From positions 1-5,605 of the forward strand of contig JAKAMV010000680.1 of the NCBI GenBank assembly GCA_021812735.1: a DNA stretch of 5,605 bases, given 5' to 3'. Positions 1 to 5,605 of the stretch are shown piece after piece; the first letter of the stretch is position 1; each line of letters opens with the position of its first letter. The position numbers and the translations under genes are program-made. The notes beneath the pieces were generated by a model that had not been told where the DNA came from, did no database searches, and was given only the letters and a program-made list of their open reading frames with translations. Origin of the DNA: Chloroflexota bacterium (GTDB taxonomy: Bacteria > Chloroflexota > Limnocylindria > Limnocylindrales > CSP1-4).

Positions 1-404
1 AGCGCCGCGGGGGCCACGTGCGCCACGGAGGCCATGTTCGCGGCCTCCTGAGGGCGCGGCGGAGCCACGCGGAGGACGATCACCTCCCGCGGGCGGTGCG
101 TGGCCGACGCCACCGGGAATGCCAGCAGCCGCACTCCGGCCCCACAGGTTCCGCTGGCAACACGGCCCGTCTGGAGCACCGAGCCCACCACTCCCTCGGG
201 GCAGCGCCGGCAGTACGCCAGCCCGGCTACGGTGGAGCAGATGGCGCCGCAGAACGGATAGGCGGCCTCCCAGCCGGCTACGAAGCGCGGGGCGGGAATC
301 GTCCGCACGCGGGAACGGGCGCCGGGCGCCGATACGGGAGCGCCATCGCCGGGCCGCCAGATCTCGGCTGCCGCTAGGACACGCTCCACGGCCGGGGTGT
401 TCAC
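1..404 (-). CDS. Partial cysteine-rich protein, possibly PocR-like sensory domain (C-terminus outside window)
   Basis: An open frame on the - strand reads without a stop from a GTG at 404-402 to the window edge, giving 134 residues. An in-frame TAA lies upstream at 536-534, and no ATG, GTG or TTG occurs between it and 404, so 404 is the first usable start. Shine-Dalgarno support is weak. The product looks like real protein: residues 40-50 are aromatic-rich (RFVAGWEAAYP). They are followed by five cysteines at 52, 56, 65, 68 and 87 (C-x3-C-x8-C-x2-C-x18-C), a GLAYCRRC segment, then CGAGVRLLAFPV and a hydrophobic strand, REVIVLRVAPP, at 106-116. The pattern of Cys pair, later Cys-x-AG and then FPV recalls PocR-like ligand-binding domains, which sit in regulators and sensor kinases; that assignment is from memory of the pattern and is tentative. 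Output domains, if any, lie outside the window. It is divergent from the flagellar operon, so a role in controlling motility is possible but unproven. Confidence 0.62.
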   Translation of the reverse strand, partial: MNTPAVERVLAAAEIWRPGDGAPVSAPGARSRVRTIPAPRFVAGWEAAYPFCGAICSTVAGLAYCRRCPEGVVGSVLQTGRVASGTCGAGVRLLAFPVASATHRPREVIVLRVAPPRPQEAANMASVAHVAPAA

Positions 405-565
405 CGCGGAAGTGTAGCCCGCCTCTGGAGTCGCCCACCGGACGCCGCCGGCCGAGTTCCCGTTCCGCCGGATTGCCGTCTGCGGGTGTTTCCCGATATC
501 GCGCCGGGCAGGACCGACCGAGGATGGACCTCGTTATCGAATCCTGCGGGGGACTGGAAGCCGGC
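405..565. promoter_or_regulatory. Divergent intergenic region, presumed promoter region of the flagellar operon
   Basis: This 161-bp gap separates the divergent - strand gene from flgC and contains no convincing coding sequence. Since flgC is the first gene of a tightly packed + strand operon, the promoter must lie here or inside the divergent gene. Two weak candidates are visible. One is TTGCCG at 473-478 with an A/T-containing patch at 495-500. The other is CCCGATAT at 492-499, which matches six of eight positions of the flagellar sigma-28 -10 element GCCGATAA but lacks a matching TAAA -35 box. Neither is strong enough to call a promoter. No terminator-like hairpin with a T tract was seen. 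Confidence 0.4.
556..560 (+). promoter_or_regulatory. Ribosome binding site of flgC
   Basis: GGAAG ends 5 nt before the ATG at 566. It supports that start over the in-frame ATG at 524, which has only an AGG directly abutting it. Confidence 0.5.
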
Positions 566-973
566 ATGAGCGTCTTCGACACACTTCGTATCGCGGGCTC
601 CGGCCTGACGGCCCAGCGTCTGCGCATGGACATCGCGGCGAGCAACCTCGCCAACGCCCAGACGACCCGTACTGGCGCTGGCGGGCCGTATCGGCCGGAG
701 CGCGCCGTGTTCATTGCCACCAGGATGGGATCGGACGCCACGGCGCTGGGCGTGCGCGCCACGGCAATCGTGGCATCCGACGACTCCCCGGTCCGCGTCT
801 TCGATCCCTCGCATCCCGATGCGGATGCCGCGGGCTACGTCTCGTATCCGGACGTGAACGTGGCCACCGAACTGGCGGACATGATGGGTGCCGCCCGCTC
901 CTACCAAGTGAGCGCCACCGTCGCCACGGCCGCCAAGCAGTCCGCGCTCGATGCACTCGAGATCGGACGGTGA
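566..973 (+). CDS. flgC: Flagellar basal-body proximal rod protein FlgC
   Basis: FlgC is one of the proximal rod subunits that continue from the MS ring through the cell envelope; it is exported by the flagellar type III system. The 135-residue product is near, slightly below, the usual family length. The N-terminal rod signature is clear: SVFDTLRIAGSGLTAQRLRM at residues 2-21, then ASNLANAQTTRT. In the middle are GGPYRPERAVF and DPSHPDADAAGYVSYPDVNV, the conserved DPxHPDAD..GYV.YP.VNV stretch. The C-terminal helix of the axial family, ending in DALEIGR, spans about residues 100-135. The ATG at 566 was chosen because family members begin about here (M-S-x-F-D) and GGAAG lies 5 nt upstream; an in-frame ATG at 524 would add 14 unconvincing residues. 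The stop overlaps the fliE start by 4 bp (GTGA). flgB, the usual gene just upstream, is not present; a divergent gene occupies its place. Confidence 0.95.
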   Translation: MSVFDTLRIAGSGLTAQRLRMDIAASNLANAQTTRTGAGGPYRPERAVFIATRMGSDATALGVRATAIVASDDSPVRVFDPSHPDADAAGYVSYPDVNVATELADMMGAARSYQVSATVATAAKQSALDALEIGR

Positions 974-1368
974 GCGGGATGTCGATCGGACCGATCGGCG
1001 CGATCACCACCGGTGCGTGGCCGGCGGTCAGCTCCCCTAGGATGGGGCAACTCGACGCTGCGTCATCGTCCACCCCGCCGATCGGGGCAATGGGCGCCGG
1101 AACGGGCAGGATCGGCGCCGGTCCGGAGGCGCCCGCGGGAAATGGCGCGGGCGGCTTCCTCGACGCGATCGGCACCGCCGCCACGCGGCTCAACGCGGAC
1201 CTCGTCAACGCCGACGCCGCGATGGCGAGCTTCGCCGCGGGCGGCTCTGCAGACCTCCATTCCGTCGTGCTGCAGATGCAGGAGGCATCCCTCCAGCTGA
1301 AGCTGGGCGTGCAGGTCCGTGACCGCCTGCTCGAGGCATACCAGGACATCATGCGGCTGCAGGTCTGA
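970..1368 (+). CDS. fliE: Flagellar hook-basal body complex protein FliE
   Basis: FliE is the small adaptor between the FliF MS ring and the rod, and is an early substrate of the flagellar export apparatus. The C-terminal half, residues about 62-132, is typical: GGFLDAIGTAATRLNADLVNAD, then GGSADLHSVVLQMQEASLQL, then the hallmark VQVRDRLLEAYQDIMRLQV ending the protein. Residues 1-60 are rich in Gly, Ala, Pro and Ser with repeated IGPIG/IGAMG/IGAG motifs, which makes the 132-residue product longer than the roughly 100 usual for the family. The GTG at 970 overlaps the flgC stop as GTGA, favouring translational coupling; the ATG at 979 is an alternative that would remove three residues. Neither has a strong Shine-Dalgarno. 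fliF follows after a 10-bp gap. Confidence 0.93.
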   Translation: MSGMSIGPIGAITTGAWPAVSSPRMGQLDAASSSTPPIGAMGAGTGRIGAGPEAPAGNGAGGFLDAIGTAATRLNADLVNADAAMASFAAGGSADLHSVVLQMQEASLQLKLGVQVRDRLLEAYQDIMRLQV

Positions 1369-1371
1369 GGA
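1367..1371 (+). promoter_or_regulatory. Ribosome binding site deciding the fliF start
   Basis: GAGGA overlaps the fliE stop codon and ends 7 nt before the GTG at 1379. It favours that GTG over the in-frame ATG at 1319, which lies inside fliE and encodes an uncharacteristic Cys/Arg-rich leader. Confidence 0.7.
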
Positions 1372-1378
1372 TCGATCG

Positions 1379-3082
1379 GTGGCCTCACTCGAACGACTCC
1401 TCCAGCAGCTCTCGCCGATTCAGCGGGTCTGGATCGGCGGTGCCACCGTAGTGGCAGCGCTTGCGCTCGTGGCCTTCGTGAGCATCGCCGGTAAGCCGGA
1501 CTTCCAGCCGGCGTTCACGAAACTGACGGCGGCGGACGCCGGCGCCATCAGCGAGGCACTCCGCTCGGCCAAGATCGAGTTCCAGCTGGCCGACGCGGGC
1601 GCCACCATCCTCGTGCCCGCTTCCTCGCTGGCAGGAGCGCGCGTGGCAGCGAGCCAGGCCGGCGTGCTGCCCGACGCCAGCGCTCCCGGCATGGAGCTGT
1701 TCGACAAGAGCGCCTTCGGCATGACCGAATTCGACCAGCAGGTCACCTACCAGCGCGCCCAGGAGGGCGAGCTCGCAAGGGTGCTCCAATCGCTCGACGG
1801 CGTGGCCAGCGCCCGGGTCATGATCGTCGCCGAGCAGAGTCGCCTCCTGTCCGAGGACGACCGTGCCGCCACCGCATCCGTCGTGATCGCCATGAAGGAC
1901 GGAGGGCAACCGGACCGCTCCATGGTTCGCGGCATCGTGAGCACCGTGTCCGGCTCCGTGGCCGGGCTGTCGCCGGACAACGTGACGGTCGTGGACGCCT
2001 ACGGCCGGATCCTCGCGGGCCCCCAGCTCGGCGGTGCGTCCGAGGCGATGGTCGCCCAGGAGTCAGTCGAGCGGGCGATCGAGGCCAAGGTTCGGGCCCT
2101 CGTCGATCAGGCGATCGGCCCCGGCCACGCGTCCGTGGCCGTTGCGGCGACCGTTGACAGCTCCAAGGTGGAGCAGCAGATCACAACCTATGCCCCCGTA
2201 TCAGCAGACGCGTGGACGCCGCTGAGCGTCCACTGGAACCGCGAGACGCTGGCCGGTCAGGGGGGCGCCGGGTACGGCGGCATCCCAGGCGTGACATCGA
2301 ATATTCCCGGCCTGCCGTCATATCCCGTCGCGGCCAGCTCGCTCGCCCCGTCGCCGTCGTTGGCTGGCTCCCCGTCGCCCGCTCCGAGCACCTCTCCCGG
2401 TGCCAGCGCGTCGCCCGGTGCCAGCGCGTCGCCCGGTGCCAGCGCGTCGCCCGGTGCCAGCGCGTCGCCCGCCGCGTACCTCAACGAGGATGTGACCGTC
2501 AACTATAACCTGTCCCAAACCATCGAGAAGATCGTCCGGGAGCCGGGCCTCCTGAAGCGCCTCAGCGTCGCAGTCCTCGTCGACGACCGTGCAGCCTCCG
2601 GCATCCCGACCGAGCAGCTGCAGGCCACCATCGAGGCCGCGATTGGCGCCGACCAGACCCGGGGTGACGTCGTGTCCGTCACCTCCGTGGCGTTCTCGCA
2701 GTCCGAGCCGCTCCCGGCCGCGGGGCCGATGGACCAGGTCGCGCCGCTGCTCCCGCAGATCCTGGCGACTGCGGTCTCCGTCGTGCTCGGGCTGGTCCTG
2801 CTGCTGCTGCTGTGGCGCAACCTCCGCGTCCTCGGACGCCGGTCCGACGAGGCGATGCTCCTCGCCGAACCGCCCCGACGGCACGCCTACCCGCTCGGGA
2901 CCGGCGTGCCGGGCGAAGGGTCGAGCGGCGACCACCGTAGGGCGATGCTGGCCGAGCCCACTCCCGAAAGCAGCCCGCAGGCCCAGATCCAGGAGCGGCT
3001 CCGCCGTGTCGCGGACGAGAAACCAGATGCGCTAGTGGGCCTGATGCACGGCTGGCTGCGTGAGGACGGACCCCGACGATGA
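1379..3082 (+). CDS. fliF: Flagellar MS-ring protein FliF
   Basis: FliF oligomerises into the MS ring in the cytoplasmic membrane, the base on which rotor, rod and export gate assemble. The 567-residue product fits the family length. Membrane helix 1 is at about residues 17-37. The extracytoplasmic YscJ/FliF ring-building domain follows (about 40-215, with GMELFDKSAFGMTEFDQQVTYQRA and LQSLDGVASARVMIV). The FliF C-terminal domain has GYGGIPGVTSNIPG (298-311), NYNLSQTIEKIVREPG and KRLSVAVLVDD (393-403). Membrane helix 2 is at about 461-479, and a cytoplasmic tail ends in ALVGLMHGWLRED, the FliG-docking motif. Between N308 and N375, where family members vary, sits a Ser/Pro/Ala-rich linker with four perfect PGASAS repeats (340-363). 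The GTG start at 1379 is set by GAGGA 7 nt upstream and by the family-like leader LERLLQQLSPIQR. The stop overlaps the fliG ATG (ATGA). Confidence 0.96.
   Translation: MASLERLLQQLSPIQRVWIGGATVVAALALVAFVSIAGKPDFQPAFTKLTAADAGAISEALRSAKIEFQLADAGATILVPASSLAGARVAASQAGVLPDASAPGMELFDKSAFGMTEFDQQVTYQRAQEGELARVLQSLDGVASARVMIVAEQSRLLSEDDRAATASVVIAMKDGGQPDRSMVRGIVSTVSGSVAGLSPDNVTVVDAYGRILAGPQLGGASEAMVAQESVERAIEAKVRALVDQAIGPGHASVAVAATVDSSKVEQQITTYAPVSADAWTPLSVHWNRETLAGQGGAGYGGIPGVTSNIPGLPSYPVAASSLAPSPSLAGSPSPAPSTSPGASASPGASASPGASASPGASASPAAYLNEDVTVNYNLSQTIEKIVREPGLLKRLSVAVLVDDRAASGIPTEQLQATIEAAIGADQTRGDVVSVTSVAFSQSEPLPAAGPMDQVAPLLPQILATAVSVVLGLVLLLLLWRNLRVLGRRSDEAMLLAEPPRRHAYPLGTGVPGEGSSGDHRRAMLAEPTPESSPQAQIQERLRRVADEKPDALVGLMHGWLREDGPRR
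2396..2467 (+). repeat. Four perfect 18-bp tandem repeats inside fliF
   Basis: The unit CCCGGTGCCAGCGCGTCG is repeated four times without a mismatch (2396-2413, 2414-2431, 2432-2449, 2450-2467), followed by a partial CCC. The unit is a multiple of three and encodes Pro-Gly-Ala-Ser-Ala-Ser in frame, so copy-number change would lengthen or shorten the FliF linker without a frameshift. It is flanked by a less regular Ser/Pro-rich stretch from about 2336. Identity at synonymous sites points to recent expansion by slippage or unequal recombination rather than old selected repeats. Confidence 0.97.
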
Positions 3083-4092
3083 CCGAGCAGGCGATCACCA
3101 GGAACGGGTCGCGGAAGGTCGCGGCGCTGCTCATCGCTCTCGGAACCGAGGCGTCGGCGAAGCTGCTGGCCCGGCTGCCGGCAGAGGCCGTGGACCGTGT
3201 CGCGATCGAGCTGATGCGGACGCCGGCGCTCGATCCCCAGGTCCGGGACGCAATCCTCGAGGAAACCTACGCGGGCCTGCTCGCCGACGGCGGCGTGCTG
3301 CCGGGCGGGGAGAACTACGCTGCGCAGCTGTTCGCCCAGGCGTTCGGCGAGGGCAAGGGCCACGAGCTGCTGGCGCGGGTGAACCTCAGCCAGCGGGTCG
3401 TCCCGTTCGAGTTCCTCATCGGTGCCGACCCGATGCAGACGGCGGAGCTGCTCGCGGCGGAGCACCCCCAGACGATCGCACTCGTCCTCGCCCACCTGCC
3501 GCCGCGGCCCGCAGCCGCCGTGCTTGTCGGGCTGCCCGCGGACCTCCAAGTGGACGTCGCGAGGCGTATTGCGCTCACGGACCAGACAGGCCCCGAGGCC
3601 TTGGCAGTCGTCGAGGACGGCCTGCGTCAGAGGATTTCCACCGTCATGACCGAGACCGCCTCGGTCGGGGGTGCTCGGCCGCTGGCGCATGTCCTGAACC
3701 AGGTCGACCGAGGTACGGAGAAGCAGATCCTGGGCGCCCTCACGGAGATCGACGCGGAGCTTGCCGACGAGGTCCGCCGGTTCATGTTCGTGTTCGAGGA
3801 CGTCATCATGCTGGATGACCGGTCGATGCAGAGGGTCATCCGGGAGCTCGACCAGAAGGACATGGCCCTCGCGCTCCGGTCGGCGACGGAGTCGGTGCGC
3901 GAGAAGTTCTTCGCGAACATGTCCCAGCGTGCCGCGGACACCCTGCGCGAGGAGATGTCGCTGTCCGGACAGGTGCGCCTCAAGCACGTGGAGGAAGCGC
4001 AGGCTCGCATCGTCGGAGTCATCAAGCAGCTCGAGGACCGCGACGAGATCGTCATCAACCGCGGCGAAGGCAGCGACGATGCTCTCATCTGA
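3079..4092 (+). CDS. fliG: Flagellar motor switch protein FliG
   Basis: FliG sits on the cytoplasmic face of the MS ring, binds the FliF tail and FliM, and carries the charged surface on which stators generate torque. The 337 residues match the family length. The N-terminal FliF-binding domain begins RKVAALLIALGTEASAKLL and runs to about residue 105. The middle domain holds the EHPQT motif at 128-132 followed by IALVLAHLPP. The C-terminal domain (about 210-325) has FVFEDVIMLDDRSMQRVIREL from 237, then ALALRSATESVREKFFANMSQRAADTLREEM, the charged torque helix region, and HVEEAQARIVGVIKQLEDRDEIVI. The ATG at 3079 overlaps the fliF stop as ATGA; the nearest GAGGA (3062-3066) is 12 nt away, so coupling to fliF translation is likely. 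The 3' end overlaps fliH by 14 bp. No key motif appears to be missing. Confidence 0.97.
   Translation: MTEQAITRNGSRKVAALLIALGTEASAKLLARLPAEAVDRVAIELMRTPALDPQVRDAILEETYAGLLADGGVLPGGENYAAQLFAQAFGEGKGHELLARVNLSQRVVPFEFLIGADPMQTAELLAAEHPQTIALVLAHLPPRPAAAVLVGLPADLQVDVARRIALTDQTGPEALAVVEDGLRQRISTVMTETASVGGARPLAHVLNQVDRGTEKQILGALTEIDAELADEVRRFMFVFEDVIMLDDRSMQRVIRELDQKDMALALRSATESVREKFFANMSQRAADTLREEMSLSGQVRLKHVEEAQARIVGVIKQLEDRDEIVINRGEGSDDALI
4066..4070 (+). promoter_or_regulatory. Ribosome binding site of fliH
   Basis: GAAGG inside the 3' end of fliG ends 8 nt before the ATG at 4079, supporting that start and the 14-bp overlap with fliG. Confidence 0.6.
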
Positions 4093-4852
4093 GCGGATCC
4101 TGTACGGCGCGAGCGCGGGTCGCGGGGCTCACGCCGGTCCACGACCGGTGGCCCTCCCGGCTGAATCCAGCCCGCACGAAGAAGGCGTGGTGCTGCGCGG
4201 CGCTCGACCGAGACCGGGCAGCCCGGACCGCCACGCGGTGGCGAACCACGAAGGCCACCCCGCGGCCGGGCGCGCGATGTTCGGACAAGGCGCGGAATCG
4301 GCCCGGGCCGCGGACGAGCAACTGCACCGGTTGCACAAGGCTGCCGAGGCACGGGGCTACCGGGCCGGCGTTGCGCGTGCCGAGCGCGAGCTGTCCGAGG
4401 CGGTCGCCGGGGCTGGCGCGCTCGCGGCCCAGCTTGAAGCCGCCGCGCCAGCCGAGCGCACGGCTGTCGCGCGCTGGGTCACGGATCTCAGCCTGGCCAT
4501 CGCCCGACGGATCCTGGGCGACGCCATCAGCGTCGATCCAGCGCGCATGGTCGGGGCCGTCGAGCGGGCGATCAGCGTGGCAGCCGGATCCCCCGACGTG
4601 CGGGTGCTCCTCCATCCGGCATCGGTGGCGCCCGTGCGTGATGCCTGGGAGGCCGCCCACGGCCCCGGGTACCTCGGCAAGCGCTGGACGTTCGGGCCGG
4701 ACCCGTCGGTGCCGCCGGGCGGGTGCCTCATCCGGTACCAGCACGGCCTGGTGGATGCGGGGCTCGAGACGCAGCTCGATGCCATCGCCGAGGCCGTCTT
4801 CGCGGCGATCGGCGGAGGCGACCCGATGATCGTCGTGGAGCCTGTCCCGTGA
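4079..4852 (+). CDS. fliH: Flagellar assembly protein FliH (export ATPase regulator)
   Basis: FliH dimers bind and regulate the FliI ATPase, linking it to the rotor C-ring and the export gate; they are related to the peripheral stalk of F/V-type ATPases. The 257-residue product fits the family. Residues 1-75 are low-complexity, rich in Gly, Arg and Pro, and poorly conserved. A helical, Ala-rich segment with RGYRAG at 92-97 and many Glu/Ala follows to about 122. The C-terminal domain (about 125-250) has the recognisable ERTAVARWVTDLSLAIARRILGD block. It ends with DPSVPPGGCLIRYQHGLVDAGLETQLDAI, the family's GGCxIxxxxGxVDAxLETQL motif, around 208-236. Start 4079 was chosen for the GAAGG 8 nt upstream; the frame is open further back, but only as a shadow within fliG. 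The stop overlaps fliI by 4 bp. Position between fliG and fliI is the standard order and adds to the call. Confidence 0.9.
   Translation: MLSSERILYGASAGRGAHAGPRPVALPAESSPHEEGVVLRGARPRPGSPDRHAVANHEGHPAAGRAMFGQGAESARAADEQLHRLHKAAEARGYRAGVARAERELSEAVAGAGALAAQLEAAAPAERTAVARWVTDLSLAIARRILGDAISVDPARMVGAVERAISVAAGSPDVRVLLHPASVAPVRDAWEAAHGPGYLGKRWTFGPDPSVPPGGCLIRYQHGLVDAGLETQLDAIAEAVFAAIGGGDPMIVVEPVP
4837..4840 (+). promoter_or_regulatory. Ribosome binding site of fliI
   Basis: GGAG near the end of fliH ends 8 nt before the GTG at 4849, which supports this non-ATG start. Confidence 0.55.
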
Positions 4853-5605
4853 CCGAGACCCGCACGCTCGACACCCGGATTTCGCTCGTGGACGCGGTCG
4901 GGCGGGCAACGCTCCTGCGCGCGCAAGGCGAAGTCGTCCGCCTCGTGGGGACGACGATCGAAGCGGCCGGCCTGATCGTCCAGGTGGGGTCCACGTGCTG
5001 GATCGACATCGAGCCCTCCGTGAGCGTCAGTGCCGAGGTCGTCGGCTTTCGGGATGGCCGGATCAGCCTGGTGCCGTTCGGTGACGTGATGGGCATCCGC
5101 CCCGGTTCCAGTGTGCGAGTCCGGCAGGAGCAGTTCCGTGCGCCGGTCGGGGACAGCGTCCTAGGGCGGGTGCTCGACGGGTTCGGCCAACCGCTGGACG
5201 GCAAGGGCCCCCTCGTGGCACGCCAGCGCGTGGTTGCAACCACCTCGCCGCATCCGCTCGATCGGGCCCGGGTCGTCGATCCGCTGTCGACGGGGGTGCG
5301 GGCGATCGACGGCCTGATGACCGCCGGTCGGGGCCAGCGGCTGGGCGTCTTCGCCGGCTCGGGTGTCGGGAAGTCGACGCTGCTCGCGATGATCGCCAGG
5401 AATGCCGCCTCGGACGTCAACGTGATCGCCCTCATTGGCGAGCGGGGGAGAGAAGTTCGCGAGTTCATAGAAGAGCAGTTGGGAGAGCAGGGCCTCGCCC
5501 GGTCGGTCGTCATCGTGGCGACCTCGGACCAGCCGGCCCTGCTCCGGATGAAGGCGGCCGAGGTGGCCACGACGATCGCCGAAGCATTCCGGGACGAGGG
5601 CCGTC
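4849..5605 (+). CDS. fliI: Flagellum-specific ATPase FliI (partial, 3' end outside window)
   Basis: FliI is the cytoplasmic hexameric ATPase of the flagellar type III export apparatus, homologous to F1 beta; it works with FliH to release substrates from chaperones and deliver them to the export gate. The first 252 residues are present, about 55-60% of a typical 430-450. An N-terminal beta-barrel domain (about 10-90) is followed by GDSVLGRVLDGFGQPLDG, DPLSTGVRAIDGLMTAGRGQRLG, and the Walker A P-loop GSGVGKST at 170-177 with K175. GERGREVREFIEEQLGEQGL follows, with the likely catalytic Glu at 198, 23 residues after the Walker lysine as in Salmonella FliI (K188/E211). The TSDQPALLRMKAAEVATTIAE stretch is also standard. 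Walker B lies beyond the edge. GTG at 4849 overlaps the fliH stop (GTGA), and no alternative start is as well placed. The frame stays open to 5605. Confidence 0.97.
   Translation, partial: MTETRTLDTRISLVDAVGRATLLRAQGEVVRLVGTTIEAAGLIVQVGSTCWIDIEPSVSVSAEVVGFRDGRISLVPFGDVMGIRPGSSVRVRQEQFRAPVGDSVLGRVLDGFGQPLDGKGPLVARQRVVATTSPHPLDRARVVDPLSTGVRAIDGLMTAGRGQRLGVFAGSGVGKSTLLAMIARNAASDVNVIALIGERGREVREFIEEQLGEQGLARSVVIVATSDQPALLRMKAAEVATTIAEAFRDEGR

Noticed and set aside
18..377. + strand open frame of 119 codons at the left end
   Set aside because: The translation is Arg/Gly/His-rich low-complexity sequence with no family features. The opposite strand frame over the same DNA gives a coherent protein with conserved-looking cysteines.
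119..565. N-terminal extension of flgC in the same frame
   Set aside because: The extension is Arg/Pro/Ser-rich and unlike any FlgC. The family start and a ribosome site fit ATG 566, and the region before 404 is better explained by the divergent gene.
983..997. Perfect inverted repeat CGATCGG-A-CCGATCG at the start of fliE
   Set aside because: A 7-bp stem with a 1-nt loop cannot form a normal hairpin, and the sequence encodes the SIGPIG motif. An operator is possible, but nothing else supports it.
2396..2467. Possible CRISPR-like or mobile repeat
   Set aside because: The units are directly adjacent with no spacers and stay in the fliF reading frame, so this is a coding microsatellite-type repeat.
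2318..2935. - strand open frame with TGRRAG repeats inside fliF
   Set aside because: It is the antisense shadow of the fliF tandem repeat; its repetitive translation only reflects the 18-bp unit.
2887..3987. Long - strand open frame (366 codons) opposite fliG
   Set aside because: Long antisense frames are expected in high-GC genes. The + strand carries an unambiguous FliG with all motifs.
4728..5570. - strand open frame of 280 codons opposite fliH/fliI
   Set aside because: Ser/Arg/Thr-rich shadow of fliI; the + strand has Walker A and other FliI signatures.

Overview
The window is a high-GC stretch that carries the 5' half of a flagellar basal-body and export operon on the + strand, in the order flgC-fliE-fliF-fliG-fliH-fliI. 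It is preceded by a divergent, partial gene on the - strand. All six flagellar genes are recognisable from family motifs. fliI runs off the right edge and the - strand gene runs off the left edge.

Layout. Positions 1-404 (-) hold the N-terminal part of a cysteine-rich protein that resembles a PocR-like ligand-sensing domain (tentative). Positions 405-565 are the divergent intergenic region and should contain the operon promoter. flgC (566-973, proximal rod) overlaps fliE (970-1368, MS-ring/rod junction) by 4 bp. fliF (1379-3082, MS ring) follows after 10 bp. fliG (3079-4092, rotor/switch) overlaps fliF by 4 bp. fliH (4079-4852, export ATPase regulator) overlaps fliG by 14 bp. fliI (4849 to beyond 5605, export ATPase) overlaps fliH by 4 bp. 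The tight packing points to one translationally coupled transcript.

How they work together. FliF forms the membrane ring. FliG docks on its cytoplasmic tail and receives torque from the stators. FliE joins the ring to the rod, of which FlgC is one proximal component. FliH and FliI energise and regulate the type III export gate that secretes rod, hook and filament subunits.

Organism. The very high GC, the frequent GTG starts and a Ser/Pro/Ala-rich low-complexity segment in an extracytoplasmic domain fit a high-GC monoderm such as a Chloroflexota or Actinomycetota lineage. The sequence alone does not let me choose between them. The unusual points are the lack of flgB in front of flgC, four perfect 18-bp tandem repeats inside fliF, a long Gly/Ala/Pro-rich N-terminus on FliE, and the divergent Cys-rich gene. 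I see no novel multi-gene system; the core is a conventional flagellar operon.
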